NCBI GenBank assembly: GCA_016717115.1
Contig: JADKGE010000011.1
Location: 62,001-126,000 of the forward strand
Direction of reading: 5' to 3'
DNA length: 64,000 bases
DNA from: Actinomycetota bacterium
GTDB lineage: Bacteria > Actinomycetota > Actinomycetes > S36-B12
The number at the start of each line of letters is the position of its first letter. The stretch's first letter is position 1. Positions 36,190-46,017 of this stretch are shown one piece after another. A model generated the notes under the pieces. It made no database searches. It saw only the letters and a list, made by a program, of their open reading frames with translations, and was not told the origin of the DNA. Made by a program: the position numbers and the translations under genes.

Positions 36190-37215
36190 CTACTCTCCCG
36201 GGATCCGATCGGTGAGCAACGCTGCACGTGGATCCCACGTCGTGCCGTTGCGTTCGTCCTGACGACGCCTCGCGATTGCGGAGAGCGCCTCGAGCACCAC
36301 GCGATTGCCCAGGAGGGCGGTGATGTCCGCATGGTCGTAGGGGGGCGCCACCTCGACGACGTCCATGCCCACGACGGGCAGGTCGTAGCAGATGCGCCGG
36401 ACGGCGTCGAGGAGTTGCCGGGCGGACAGCCCGCCGGGCTCGGGCGTTCCGGTTCCGGGCGCATGACCGGGGTCGCACACGTCGATGTCGACGCTGAGGA
36501 AGACGCCGTCGCAGTCGTCAAGGGCGATCGAGAAGGCCTCGGTCAGGCACTCGTCGAGTCCGCGAGCCACGATCTCGGCCATCTCGTAACTGCGCATCCC
36601 GTGCTCGGCCATCCACCGCAGGACGTCCGGCGGCGGCCAGTAGCCGCGCAACCCGATCTGGAGGAAGCGGTCGCCCCGCGCCGCCCCCGACTCGATCAGC
36701 CGTCGCATGGGCTGGCCATGGCCGATCAGCGAGCCGAACGAGATGTCACCTGTGTCGGCATGGGCATCGAAGTGGATCACCGAGACCCTGCCCCAGCCGC
36801 GGGCGCGCGCGACACCCGTCACGTCTGGCCACGTGATGGTGTGGTCGCCACCGAGGACGATCGGTATCGCCCCGGCCCCGGCCACCCGCTCGATCGCCTT
36901 CTCCAGGCTGGCACAGGAGGTCGTGGCGTCTCCGCTGTACATCTCGACGTCACCGGCGTCGACGACGCGGATGTCACGGAGCGCGTCCACCCGCATCGCG
37001 AGGGACGGTCGCGACCCGTCATGCCCCAGGTAGCACGCCTGCCGCATCGCTCCCGGGCCGAACCGCGCCCCGCTGCGGTAGGACGTTCCGCCGTCGAACG
37101 GCGCCCCGACGATGACGACGTCCGCGTCCGCGAAGGTGCCGGAGTCGGTGAGGTCGCACGATTCGACACCGAGGAAGGTGATGTCCGGGCCGAACTGGGA
37201 GCCGTATCGGGACAT
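36190..37215 (-). CDS. speB: Agmatinase-family ureohydrolase
   Basis: A 341-aa binuclear manganese enzyme of the arginase/agmatinase family. Metal-binding motifs are all present: IVLGGDHTITW, SVIHFDAHADTG and FLSVDIDVCDPGHAPGTGTP followed by EPGG. Agmatine to putrescine plus urea fits the surrounding polyamine genes. Guanidinobutyrate or another guanidino compound is an alternative that motifs do not exclude. It stands 47 bp after the FAD oxidase gene and is coupled to the next gene. Confidence 0.88.
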   Translation of the reverse strand: MSRYGSQFGPDITFLGVESCDLTDSGTFADADVVIVGAPFDGGTSYRSGARFGPGAMRQACYLGHDGSRPSLAMRVDALRDIRVVDAGDVEMYSGDATTSCASLEKAIERVAGAGAIPIVLGGDHTITWPDVTGVARARGWGRVSVIHFDAHADTGDISFGSLIGHGQPMRRLIESGAARGDRFLQIGLRGYWPPPDVLRWMAEHGMRSYEMAEIVARGLDECLTEAFSIALDDCDGVFLSVDIDVCDPGHAPGTGTPEPGGLSARQLLDAVRRICYDLPVVGMDVVEVAPPYDHADITALLGNRVVLEALSAIARRRQDERNGTTWDPRAALLTDRIPGE

Positions 37216-37262
37216 GCGGGGAATCTACTTCCCGGGACTCAGGCAGGCGCGGCAATCGCTGT

Positions 37263-38533
37263 TCATGAGTCGAAGCCGAGGCCGAGCCGATCGAGCGCCT
37301 GCAGCCAGAGGTTGCGACGACCACCGTTCTCGTCGGCCTTCTGGAGGGCCGCCGTCGTCCAGTTGATGCCCCAGGTGCGGAGGGGCTCAGGCGGAAACGG
37401 GATCGGCTTGGTACGGACCATCTCCAGTTCGGTGCGCTCCGTGGCCTTCCCGTCCAGGAGGTCGAGCATCGTCAGGGCGCCGAATCGTGACGCGCCCACG
37501 CCGAGCCCGGTGTACCCGGCGACGTAGGCCGTCTTGCCCTCGTGCGCCGTGCCCCAGAAGGCACTGAACCGCGAGCACGTGTCGATGGCCCCGCCCCAGG
37601 CGTGCGAGAAGCGGAGCCCCTCGACATGCGGGAACGTCTGGAAGAAGTGCTCGGCAAGGGTCTCGTAGGACTCGCGGCTGTGCTCGAACTGCGGCCCGAA
37701 TCCGTTGCCAGGGTGGTAGACGGCGTCGTACCCGCCCCAAAGGATGCGCCCGTCGTCGGTGGTGCGGTAGTAGTGGAACTGGTTGCCGGAATCGCTCACG
37801 CCCTCGCGCCCATCCCAGCCGATGGTCGCCCACTGCTGGTCGGTGAGCGGTTCCGTCACCAGCACGTAGTCGTACACGGGCACGACGTAGTGCGACAGTC
37901 GCTTGAGAAGCGGCGGATAGGCGTTCGTCGCCAGGGCGACGCGGCCCGCCCGGACCACCCCACGCCGCGAGACCGCGATCACATGGTCGTCATGCGAGGT
38001 GATGCCGCGGATCGGGGTGCGCTCGAACAGTCGCACGCCGACCTCGATGCAGGCGGCCCGCAGACCCCACGCCAGCCGCGCCGGATCCACCAGCGCTACC
38101 CCGCGAGAGTCGAATGTGCCGCCCTGGTAGGACGGCGAGTCCACGCGGCGACGCACCTCGCGTGCCGTGAGCACCTGGACGTCCATCCCAGACGCAACAG
38201 GATCGACATGTCGTCCAGCCAGCAATCCAGTCCGTTCGCCAGTCCGTGCGTCAGCAAAACAGAAACGAAGCCTCCGTTGCAGCCCGTGGCACCCTCCGCC
38301 ACCCGGCCACCCTCGACGAAAACGACGTCACGACCTGGGTCGGCCCGCTTCGCCAGCAGCGCCGCCCACAGGCCGGTGAATCCTCCGCCGACGACCAGCA
38401 GGTCGGCCGTCTCGGAGCCCACCAGCTCAGGGGTCGACGGTGGTCGTTCGGCCCGGTCGAGCCAGTAGGCCGAATGCCGAGTGCCGGCCAGTGATTCGAG
38501 GGCCGCGGCGCTGGGCTCGGAAGTGAAGAACAC
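37263..38533 (-). pseudogene. FAD-dependent amine oxidase (PuuB/DadA-like), frameshifted and internally deleted near 38200
   Basis: The N-terminus carries the FAD motif DLLVVGGGFTGLWAALLAKR and GATGCNGGFVSVLLTHGLAN, as in gamma-glutamylputrescine oxidases. After about residue 110 (ILLRLG) the frame is lost. The C-terminal part resumes in another frame at MDVQVLTAREVRRRV and runs to a normal end with VAGYTGLGVGASRFG. Compared with the intact relative at 59318-60702, about 50-55 residues between these points are missing. The break therefore cannot be explained by one lost base. It is either a genuine decayed gene or an assembly collapse. It lies between potC and the agmatinase. Confidence 0.75.
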
Positions 38534-38647
38534 GGACTACTCCTTGGTGACGGTGGCGAAGGAAGCACGCAGGTCCTGCGTTGTCCCACCAGTCCCCTCG
38601 AGGTGTCGCTGCCGGCCGCGGCCGGATCGATGTGGCGATTCTACGCG

Positions 38648-39478
38648 CTAGGAACGGGAGAGCGTGTCGACCAGGATCGGCTTGGGATTCTCGAGCGCCT
38701 TGCGACGACGGTGTCCGAGGAACTGACCGCCCAGCACGATGGCGAGCGCGACGAGGAAGACGAGCGAGGCGAGCGCGTTCACCTGCACCGGGATGCCGCG
38801 CTGCGCGGCACCCCAGATGAAGATCGGGAACGTGACAAGGGTGCCGGCATTGAAGTAGCTGATGATGAAGTCGTCGAAGGACAGCGAGAAGCCCAGCAGG
38901 GCCGCGCCGAGGATCCCGGGCAGCACCAGCGGGAACGTCACGTAGCGGAAGACCGCACGAGGGTTCGCATAGAGGTCACGGGCGGCCTCCTCCAGCCGCG
39001 GATCCATGCCCTGCAGGCGCGCCTTCACGGTCACCACGACGAACGAGATGATGAACATGACGTGCGCGACGGTGACGGTCACGATGCCCAGGGGCAGGCG
39101 CATGTTGAGGAACAGCGCCAGCAGGCTGGCACCCATGACCACCTCAGGGGTCGCCATGGGCAGGAAGATCAGCAGGTTGGTGGTCGAGCGACCTCGGAAT
39201 CGGTACCGCACGAGGGCGAAGGAGATCATCGTCCCCAGCAGCGTGGCGCCGAGCGTGGCGACGAGACCGATCTCGATGCTGGTGACGAACGACGAGCAGA
39301 CACCCGGGACCCCGCACAGGTCGGTCCACGCATCGAGCGAGAACTCGTTCCAGCTCAGGTTGAACTTGCCCTTGGGGTTGTTGAAGGACAGAGCCATGAT
39401 GACGGCGATCGGGATGAACAGGTACACCAGCACGAGCACGGCCACGATGCCGATCAGGTTCTTGCGGAGCCAGCGCAT
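38648..39478 (-). CDS. potC: Polyamine ABC transporter permease, PotC-like
   Basis: A 276-aa inner-membrane permease with six membrane segments. The cytoplasmic EAA loop reads EEAARDLYANPRAVFRYVTF-PLVLPG. It overlaps the preceding permease by 1 nt. The 113-bp gap downstream holds a perfect 14-bp palindrome (CCGGCCGCGGCCGG, 38612-38625) that may weaken transcription into the FAD oxidase gene. Spermidine/putrescine specificity is inferred from operon mates. Confidence 0.9.
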   Translation of the reverse strand: MRWLRKNLIGIVAVLVLVYLFIPIAVIMALSFNNPKGKFNLSWNEFSLDAWTDLCGVPGVCSSFVTSIEIGLVATLGATLLGTMISFALVRYRFRGRSTTNLLIFLPMATPEVVMGASLLALFLNMRLPLGIVTVTVAHVMFIISFVVVTVKARLQGMDPRLEEAARDLYANPRAVFRYVTFPLVLPGILGAALLGFSLSFDDFIISYFNAGTLVTFPIFIWGAAQRGIPVQVNALASLVFLVALAIVLGGQFLGHRRRKALENPKPILVDTLSRS

Positions 39479-40374
39479 CAGACCAGGTCCTCCGTTCCCG
39501 CTCGGCGGATGTAGGTGAAGACCATGACGAGGATGATGGTCATGAGGATGAACGAGAGCGCGCTGGCCGTCGGATAGTCGCGGTACTCGATGAAGTTGGT
39601 CTGGATCTCGTTGCCGATCATCCGGTTCTTCGGCGATCCCAGGAGTTCGGCGTTGATGTAGTCACCGGCCGCCGGGATGAAGGTGAGGAGCGTGCCGGCG
39701 ACCACGCCTGGCATCGACAGCGGCCACGTCACCTTGCGGAACGCCGTCTGAGGCGAGGCGTACAGGTCGCTGGCCGCCTCGATCAACCGCGGGTCGATCT
39801 TCTCGAGCGCCGCATACAGCGGCAGGATCATGAAGGGAAGGAAGTTGTAGGTGAGGCCGGCGATGACCGCGATCCAGGTGTTCAGGATCCGCCCGTCGGG
39901 CAGCAGGTGCAGGGCGTTCAGCGTGCTGGTGATCGGGCCTTCGTCCGCGAGGATCGTCTTCCAGGCATACGTGCGCAGCAGGAAGGACGCGAACGACGGA
40001 GCGATGACGAGCACGAGCATGAGCGACCGCCACTTCCCAGCGCGGAAGGCGATGAAGTAGGCGAGCGGGTAGGCGATGGCGAGCGCGAGGACGGTCGCGA
40101 CCCCCGCATAGAGGAACGACCGGAGGAACTGCGGCCAGTACTCGCTGAGGGCGGAGGCGTAGTTGCCGATCTCGAGACCCGGCTTGTATCGGCCCGTGCG
40201 ACCCTCGATTGGCGACTGCAGGCTGGTCGCGAAGAGCGTGACGAGCGGGATGGCGAAGAACACCGCGAGCCACGCCATCCCCGGGAACAGTAGGACGTAG
40301 CCCGTGCGTGACTTCCGCTGGACGACGCTCGCCGGCGGCGCCTGCCCACCAGCCTGCGGCACGGCGGCAGCCAT
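39478..40374 (-). CDS. potB: Polyamine ABC transporter permease, PotB-like
   Basis: A 298-aa permease. After a cytoplasmic N-terminus rich in Ala/Pro it shows six membrane segments and the EAA loop IEAASDLYASPQTAFRKVTW-PLSMPG. GDYINAELLG and the FLLRTYAWKTIL segment match PotB/PotH permeases. It starts 2 nt after the ATPase stop and overlaps the potC start by 1 nt. Confidence 0.92.
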   Translation of the reverse strand: MAAAVPQAGGQAPPASVVQRKSRTGYVLLFPGMAWLAVFFAIPLVTLFATSLQSPIEGRTGRYKPGLEIGNYASALSEYWPQFLRSFLYAGVATVLALAIAYPLAYFIAFRAGKWRSLMLVLVIAPSFASFLLRTYAWKTILADEGPITSTLNALHLLPDGRILNTWIAVIAGLTYNFLPFMILPLYAALEKIDPRLIEAASDLYASPQTAFRKVTWPLSMPGVVAGTLLTFIPAAGDYINAELLGSPKNRMIGNEIQTNFIEYRDYPTASALSFILMTIILVMVFTYIRRAGTEDLV

Positions 40375-40376
40375 CG

Positions 40377-41564
40377 TCAGGCCTCCGCGTCGTCGGCCAC
40401 GAGCGACTGGTTGACGGCCTCGAGCTCGAGCACCTCGGGGTCCACCCCCACAGTGGTGCCACTCGAGCCGTCGAGGCCGAAGGTGTGCTTGGGCGACCAG
40501 TGAAGGACGACCTCGTCGCCCACCTCGCTGCGATCCCCGACGACCACGTTCTGCTCGAAGACGATGAGTTCCTGCTCCCAGGGCGCCTTCACCAGGTACT
40601 GGGTCGAGACGCCCGTGTACGAGACGTCGGTGACCCGCCCGGTGATCCGGTTGTGGTGCTCAGGGACGCGTCCGGCATCCACCAGGTCGAGGATGGTGAT
40701 CTTCTCGGGACGCACCCCGACGATCAGGTCGCTTCCGGCAGCGAAGACGCGCTCGGAGGGGACCGCGAACGACTGCCCGAACGAGGACACCACCACGTCG
40801 GCCCCGGCGTTGCCGGCCCGGGTGCCGACGATGAGGTTCGCCTGCCCGAGGAAGTTGGCGACGAACACCGTGCGCGGCAGCTCGTAGATGTCGGCCGGGT
40901 GCCCCATCTGCTCGATCCGTCCGGAGTTCATGACGGCGACGGTGTCGGCCATCGTCATGGCCTCCTCCTGGTCGTGGGTCACGTGGACGAAGGTCGTCCC
41001 GACCTCGACCTGGATGCGCTTCAGCTCGATCTGCATCTGTCGGCGCAGTTTGAGGTCCAGGGCGCCGAGCGGCTCGTCGAGCAGGAGGACGTCCGGACGG
41101 TTGATGAGCGCCCGCGCGACGGCGACCCGCTGCTGCTGACCACCGGACAGCTGGGTGGGCTTGCGACGCGCCATCGGTGACAGCTCGACGAGTTCGAGCA
41201 TCGACTCGACCGTGGCCTTCACGTCCTTGACGCCCCGACGACGAAGCCCGAAGGCGACATTCTCGAAGATGTCGAGGTGCGGGAAGAGCGCGTAGGACTG
41301 GAACACCGTGTTGACCGGGCGCTCGAAGGCCCGCAGGTGCGTGATGTCCCTCTCCCCGATGAAGATGGATCCCGAGGTCGGGTCCTCCAGGCCGGCCACC
41401 ATGCGAAGCGTCGTGGTCTTGCCGCATCCGGAGGCGCCGAGGAGCGCGAAGAACGAGCCCGCGGGGATCGTCAGCGTGAGGTCATCGACCGCGGCGTGGT
41501 CGCCGAACTTCTTGGTCAGGCTGGTCATCCGCAGGTCGTCGACCTGGCGAGTCTCGTCGCTCAC
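40377..41564 (-). CDS. potA: Polyamine ABC transporter ATPase, PotA-like
   Basis: About 395 aa from GTG 41564, with GAAGAGGG upstream. Walker A is GASGCGKTTTLRM, the signature LSGGQQQRVAVARAL, Walker B VLLLDEPLGALD, and the H-loop FVHVTHDQEEAM. The C-terminal TOBE-like regulatory domain (VGVRPEKITILDLVDAGRVP, VVLHWSPKHTFGLDG) is typical of PotA. It energises uptake through PotB/PotC. Confidence 0.94.
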   Translation of the reverse strand: MSDETRQVDDLRMTSLTKKFGDHAAVDDLTLTIPAGSFFALLGASGCGKTTTLRMVAGLEDPTSGSIFIGERDITHLRAFERPVNTVFQSYALFPHLDIFENVAFGLRRRGVKDVKATVESMLELVELSPMARRKPTQLSGGQQQRVAVARALINRPDVLLLDEPLGALDLKLRRQMQIELKRIQVEVGTTFVHVTHDQEEAMTMADTVAVMNSGRIEQMGHPADIYELPRTVFVANFLGQANLIVGTRAGNAGADVVVSSFGQSFAVPSERVFAAGSDLIVGVRPEKITILDLVDAGRVPEHHNRITGRVTDVSYTGVSTQYLVKAPWEQELIVFEQNVVVGDRSEVGDEVVLHWSPKHTFGLDGSSGTTVGVDPEVLELEAVNQSLVADDAEA

Positions 41565-41597
41565 TGGACCCTCTTCCCGCATCGCAGTGCCTGCACG

Positions 41598-42836
41598 CTA
41601 GCCACCGATCGCCTTCTGGAATGCCCGCTGGTACTCGACGTCCTTCTCCTCCGTCAGCGTCATGAACACGTATGACTGGGAGAGCGTCTTGGCATCGGGG
41701 AAGATCCACTGGTTGTCGGCCAGGGCGGGATCGATACTCCTCATCGCCTCCTGGGCACCGTCGACCGGGCAGATGTACTGGACGTACGCGGCCACCTGTG
41801 CGGCGATCTCGGGGTCGTAGTAGTAGTTCATCAGCAGTTCGGCGTTGCGCTTGTGGGCCGCGAGGGCAGGGATCATCATGTTGTCGGTCCACAGCGTGCC
41901 GCCCGTCTCGGGCAGACCCACTCCGAAGTCGGGCCCCAGCTGGATCATGTCGCCCGACCAGCCGATGACGGCGATGAGATCGCCCGACTCGAGCGCGCCC
42001 GCATAGTCGTTGCCGGTGACCTGGCGGATCTGGCCGTTGTCGACCTGCTGCGTGAGCGTCTCGATCGCCTTGTTGAAATCGTCGTCGGTGAAGTTCGAGG
42101 GGTCGCTTCCCTGCGCAGCCAGGAGGACCCCCATGGTGTCGCGCATCTCGGAGAGGACGGAGACACGCCCCTTCAGCTTGGGGTCGAACAGCTGGTCGAC
42201 CGACACGAGGGTGTCGGTGCCGAGGGCCTCCTTGAGCTGGCCCTTGTTCCACCCGAAGCAGCCGAACCCGGACTGCCAGGGCAGGGAGTACTGGCGACCC
42301 GGATCCCAGGACGTGTACAGGTACTTCGGCACCAGGTTGGTCCAGTTGGGGATGAGGTCCTTGTTGAGCTTCTGGACGAAGCCGTTCTGGACCCACAGCG
42401 CCGCCATCCAGTCGGTCAGGACGACGATGTCTCGGCCGATGTCCTGACCCTGCTCCAACTGGGTGCGCACCTTCGCGTAGAACTCGTTGTTGTCGTTGAC
42501 GTCCTCCGTGTAGACCACCTCGAAGCCGGTCAGCTTCTGGAACTCCTCGAGCGAGGGCCGCGAGCCGGTGGCGTCGTCGATGTCGATGTACAGGGGCCAG
42601 TTCGACCAGTTGATCAGCTTGTCCACCGCCGACATGTCCTCTGCCGCTCCGACATCCTGCGCGACGGCCTGGCCGCCCGCGCCACCGCCGCCCAGGGCCT
42701 CGTCGGAGGCGCCGCAGGCGGCCGCGACCATGGCGACTCCCCCGAGGCCGGCCGCGCGCAGGAGGCGCCGGCGCGAGATCGACGACCTCATGGTGCCGGC
42801 GATGGCAGCGATCACTTCTGGGTTCTGCGGAGTCAT
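41598..42836 (-). CDS. potD: Polyamine ABC transporter substrate-binding lipoprotein, PotD-like
   Basis: 412 aa. A twin-arginine-type signal (SISRRRLLRAAGLGGVAMVA) ends in a lipobox with Cys in AAACGASD, so it is a folded lipoprotein exported to the cell surface. The mature domain starts LINWSNWPLYIDIDDATG and contains LPWQSGFGCFGWNKGQ and AVIGWSGDMIQLGPDFG, matching PotD/PotF-type proteins. The order potD-potA-potB-potC after the aldehyde dehydrogenase indicates one transcription unit. Confidence 0.92.
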   Translation of the reverse strand: MTPQNPEVIAAIAGTMRSSISRRRLLRAAGLGGVAMVAAACGASDEALGGGGAGGQAVAQDVGAAEDMSAVDKLINWSNWPLYIDIDDATGSRPSLEEFQKLTGFEVVYTEDVNDNNEFYAKVRTQLEQGQDIGRDIVVLTDWMAALWVQNGFVQKLNKDLIPNWTNLVPKYLYTSWDPGRQYSLPWQSGFGCFGWNKGQLKEALGTDTLVSVDQLFDPKLKGRVSVLSEMRDTMGVLLAAQGSDPSNFTDDDFNKAIETLTQQVDNGQIRQVTGNDYAGALESGDLIAVIGWSGDMIQLGPDFGVGLPETGGTLWTDNMMIPALAAHKRNAELLMNYYYDPEIAAQVAAYVQYICPVDGAQEAMRSIDPALADNQWIFPDAKTLSQSYVFMTLTEEKDVEYQRAFQKAIGG

Positions 42837-42872
42837 GATGTTTCCTTCACTGGCGCGGTGCGGTGCTGACGG

Positions 42873-44369
42873 TCACTGTGAGATCTCAGGGTTGGCGAAG
42901 ATCGTGCGATGCCACGGCTTGCGCACCTCTCCGGTGATGTCCATCGAGACGTGCTTGACGTTGGTGTACTCCTCGAACGAGTACATCGACATGTCCTTGC
43001 CGAAGCCTGATTGCTTGAAGCCGCCGTGGGGCATCTCGCTGACGATCGGAATGTGATCGTTGATCCACACGCACCCGGCCTTGATCTCCCGCTGGGCGCG
43101 AAGCCCACGGAAGATGTCGGTCGTCCACGCCGAGGCCGCGAGCCCGTAGACAGTGTCGTTCGCGAGCGCGATGCCCTCGTCGTCGGAGTCGAACGGGATG
43201 ACGACCAGCACGGGACCGAAGATCTCGTTGCGTGCGATGTCGGAGTCCTGGGCCACATCCGTGACGAGGGTCGGCCGGTAGAAGGCGCCCCGAGCGAGAT
43301 CGCCGCCGGGAATCTCGCCACCGGTGACGATCGTCGCGCCATAGCCTCGAGCACGATCGATGAACCCCGCCACGCTCTGCTGGTGACGCCGGGAGATCAG
43401 TGGACCCATGTCCGTGGCGGGATCCGTCGGATCGCCGAGGCGCACGCCGGCGAACAGGTCGGCCACGGCCGAGACGAAGGCCTCGTACAGGGGTCGTTGG
43501 ACGTAGGCGCGTGTCGCGGCCGTGCAGTCCTGCCCCGCGTTGATGAGAGCGCCCGCCACCGCACCATGCGCTGCAGCCTCGGGATTCGCGTCGTCGAACA
43601 CGACGAACGGAGCCTTCCCGCCGAGTTCGAGGTGGACTCGCTTGATGGTGGCGGTCGCCAGTTCCATGACCCGCTGACCCACAGGAGTCGATCCCGTGAA
43701 GGAGACCATGGAGACGTCGGGGTGGCCGACCAACGCCTCCCCCACCGTTCGTCCGGCGCCCATCACCACGTTGACCACACCCGCCGGGATACCGGCCGCC
43801 ATGCAGTCCTCCGCGAGCATGAGCGACGTGAGCGGCGTCATCTCCGCGGGCTTCAGCACGATGGTGTTGCCGGCCGAGATCGCCGGCAGGATCTTCCACA
43901 TGGCCATCTGCAGCGGGTAGTTCCAGGGAGCGATGGATCCGACCACACCGATCGGCTCTCGACGGATGAGCGACGTGTGCACACCGTCCCACTCGGCGGA
44001 CGCCTTGCCCTCGAGGTGCCGGGCCGCTCCCGCGAAGAAGGACACGTTGTCGATGGAGCCGGGGACGTCGAATTCGGTGGTGAGCCGGATGGGCTTGCCC
44101 GTCTGCTGGGTCTCAGCGGCCGCGTAGGCGGCCGCCTTCCCCTCCAGCAGCGCCGCCAGTCGGTGCAGGGCGGTCGAGCGCTCGACGGGCGCCGCCCTCG
44201 ACCAGTCGCCGAATGCCGCGGACGCGCAGGCGACAGCGCGCTCGACGTCGCTGGGATCCGCGATGCGGATGGACTCGACCACGGTGTCGTCGGCGGGGTT
44301 CACGACGTCGAAGGTCTCCGACGAGGAGCCCGGCGTCGACTGGCCACCGGCGAAGACGGCAAGGGTCAC
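42873..44369 (-). CDS. Aldehyde dehydrogenase, probably gamma-aminobutyraldehyde dehydrogenase
   Basis: About 498 aa from GTG 44369, with GGAGG upstream. NAD site and catalytic residues are seen in APWNYPLQMAMWKILPA, SFTGSTPVGQRVM, LELGGKAPFVVF and the nucleophile Cys in NAGQDCTAATRAYV. Position at the head of the potDABC operon supports oxidation of 4-aminobutanal to GABA. Betaine aldehyde or another omega-aminoaldehyde are alternatives. Confidence 0.88.
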   Translation of the reverse strand: MTLAVFAGGQSTPGSSSETFDVVNPADDTVVESIRIADPSDVERAVACASAAFGDWSRAAPVERSTALHRLAALLEGKAAAYAAAETQQTGKPIRLTTEFDVPGSIDNVSFFAGAARHLEGKASAEWDGVHTSLIRREPIGVVGSIAPWNYPLQMAMWKILPAISAGNTIVLKPAEMTPLTSLMLAEDCMAAGIPAGVVNVVMGAGRTVGEALVGHPDVSMVSFTGSTPVGQRVMELATATIKRVHLELGGKAPFVVFDDANPEAAAHGAVAGALINAGQDCTAATRAYVQRPLYEAFVSAVADLFAGVRLGDPTDPATDMGPLISRRHQQSVAGFIDRARGYGATIVTGGEIPGGDLARGAFYRPTLVTDVAQDSDIARNEIFGPVLVVIPFDSDDEGIALANDTVYGLAASAWTTDIFRGLRAQREIKAGCVWINDHIPIVSEMPHGGFKQSGFGKDMSMYSFEEYTNVKHVSMDITGEVRKPWHRTIFANPEISQ

Positions 44370-44422
44370 CGGACGGATCCTCCTCGATTGCGTTCGCGGC
44401 CTCACCCCCGTGCGGATTGCCG

Positions 44423-44531
44423 AATACAACCACGGAAGCCACCGCCAGACAAGGCTTGGACGCCGGAAAACACGGGAACGTAACGCTTCCGCAATGGAAA
44501 TCGTCGAAAAACGCCTATTTCGCCGCGAAAT
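44423..44531 (-). promoter_or_regulatory. Candidate promoter and palindromic site for the polyamine operon
   Basis: The 166-bp gap before the aldehyde dehydrogenase is visibly richer in A/T than its surroundings. On the minus strand a TTGTCT (44447-44452) and TGTATT (44423-44428) are 18 bp apart, about 54 nt before the start. Upstream, ATTTCG-CCG-CGAAAT at 44517-44531 is a perfect inverted repeat. A similar sequence occurs before the Lrp/AsnC regulator at 56709. Assignment is by eye and tentative. Confidence 0.4.
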
Positions 44532-44535
44532 CCCG

Positions 44536-45936
44536 CTAGACGCCGCGAAGGGTCGGTTCGGCCTTGGCGGCCGCCGCCAGCGCGGAGATCACATGCTGGA
44601 GCTGGGCGGCGTCGTGCTCGTCCAGCACCCCGGTGGTGACCCGCACGTGGGTGCTGGGCAGGGCGGTCACCATGAAGGGCGAGCCGGGCGAGACCCGGAC
44701 GCCCAGTGCGGCCAAGGTGATGAGCGCGGCCCTCTCGTCGACCACCTGAACCCAGGCGTTGATCCCGTCGCCGGTCGTGCTGACCACTCCCTCGCCGGCG
44801 AGGCCGGCGCGAACCGCGAGGCTGCGCATCGCGTACGTGGCCCGGGCCCTGCGCACGGCGGCGATCGCGGCCGGATCGGTGAGCAGCTCGACGAGGACCG
44901 CCTGCAGGAGCCGACTGGTCCATCCCGGTCCCAGCATCCGTCGCGAGACCATCGGGTCGACGATGTCGGCCGATCCGCCGACCGCCGCGATCCGAAGGTC
45001 GGGGCCGTGGGACTTCGAGTAGCTGCGGATGTGCACAGTCCGGTCCGGGAGGTGCTTGCCGAGGCTCACGTCCTCGCCCGTCGCAATGTCCCCCGAGTGG
45101 TCGTCCTCGACGACGAGCGCGCGCGAGGTGCTCAGCACCTGCGCGAGCTGGGCGCAACGAGCGGTGCTCATGCTGATCCCCGTGGGATTCTGCGCGCGCG
45201 GCTGCAGGAACACGGCGACCGGCTCCACGGCCAGGGCCTGGGCCAGCGATGCCGGGACGATCCCCTCGTCGTCCATGGCCAGCGGCAGGATCTCGGCGCC
45301 GCTGCGCTCCAGGAGGTCGATCAGCGGCGGGAATCCCGGGTTCTCCATCGCCACCCTGTCACCGAGTCGAATCACCTGATCGACCACCCGGGACAGGCCA
45401 TCGAGGGCACCGTCGACCACCGTCAGGCGCGCCGGCACGAACGGCCAACTGCGACGCAGAAGCGTCTCGAGCTCCGGCAGCACGGGATCGTCCAGGTAGC
45501 TGGTGGTCCACGAGCCCGAGCGCGCGACGACGCGTTCGAGGGCCTCCCGCAGCGGCGGCAGCAGGAGCGGATCGGGCGTGCCGGTCGACAGGTTGATGCC
45601 CTCGGCCAGCGGGGCCCCGCCGATGCCCAGGTAGCGGGCCGGGCGCGTGGGCTCGACCGTGGTGCGAACGAAGGTGCCCGCCCGTCCACGCGCCTGGATG
45701 GCGCCCACGGCGGCCAGGGCCTGCCACGCCTCGCTGACCGTTGCCGGGCTGATGCCGAGCTCCTTGGCGAGGTCGCGGACGGTCGGCAGCCGGTCGCCGG
45801 TCTCCAGAGTGCCCGCACGAATGAGCCGGTGGACGGCCGCCGCGATGCCCTTCGGTGACTTGTCGAGGACCGCGCCAGCCACGAGCGAGACCGCCGGGTC
45901 GCCGGACCCGTCGGTCGGCACGATGGTCAGCGCCAT
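44536..45936 (-). CDS. MocR-family transcriptional regulator (GntR HTH fused to an aminotransferase domain)
   Basis: About 466 aa. The N-terminal winged helix (GIAAAVHRLIRAGTLETGDR, LPTVRDLAKELGISPATVSE) is joined to a fold-type I aminotransferase domain with the PLP Lys in IRSYSKSHGPDLRIAAVGG and PLP contacts in LQPRAQNPTGISM and VVEDDHSGDI. MocR proteins use PLP adducts of amino compounds such as GABA or beta-alanine as signals. It diverges from the pyrimidine operon and precedes the polyamine operon, so it could control either. Confidence 0.9.
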   Translation of the reverse strand: MALTIVPTDGSGDPAVSLVAGAVLDKSPKGIAAAVHRLIRAGTLETGDRLPTVRDLAKELGISPATVSEAWQALAAVGAIQARGRAGTFVRTTVEPTRPARYLGIGGAPLAEGINLSTGTPDPLLLPPLREALERVVARSGSWTTSYLDDPVLPELETLLRRSWPFVPARLTVVDGALDGLSRVVDQVIRLGDRVAMENPGFPPLIDLLERSGAEILPLAMDDEGIVPASLAQALAVEPVAVFLQPRAQNPTGISMSTARCAQLAQVLSTSRALVVEDDHSGDIATGEDVSLGKHLPDRTVHIRSYSKSHGPDLRIAAVGGSADIVDPMVSRRMLGPGWTSRLLQAVLVELLTDPAAIAAVRRARATYAMRSLAVRAGLAGEGVVSTTGDGINAWVQVVDERAALITLAALGVRVSPGSPFMVTALPSTHVRVTTGVLDEHDAAQLQHVISALAAAAKAEPTLRGV

Positions 45937-46017
45937 GGTGCCTCCCATGCCCCGTTGTCGACGGCCCGTCGCTCTCCGGAGCCCGCCGATCGCCGCCGGA
46001 TTCTTGCAGAAACGCCG

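Noticed and set aside
38612..38625. Intrinsic terminator after potC
   Set aside because: The palindrome CCGGCCGCGGCCGG has no loop and no T-run. It is noted only as a possible weak signal under potC.
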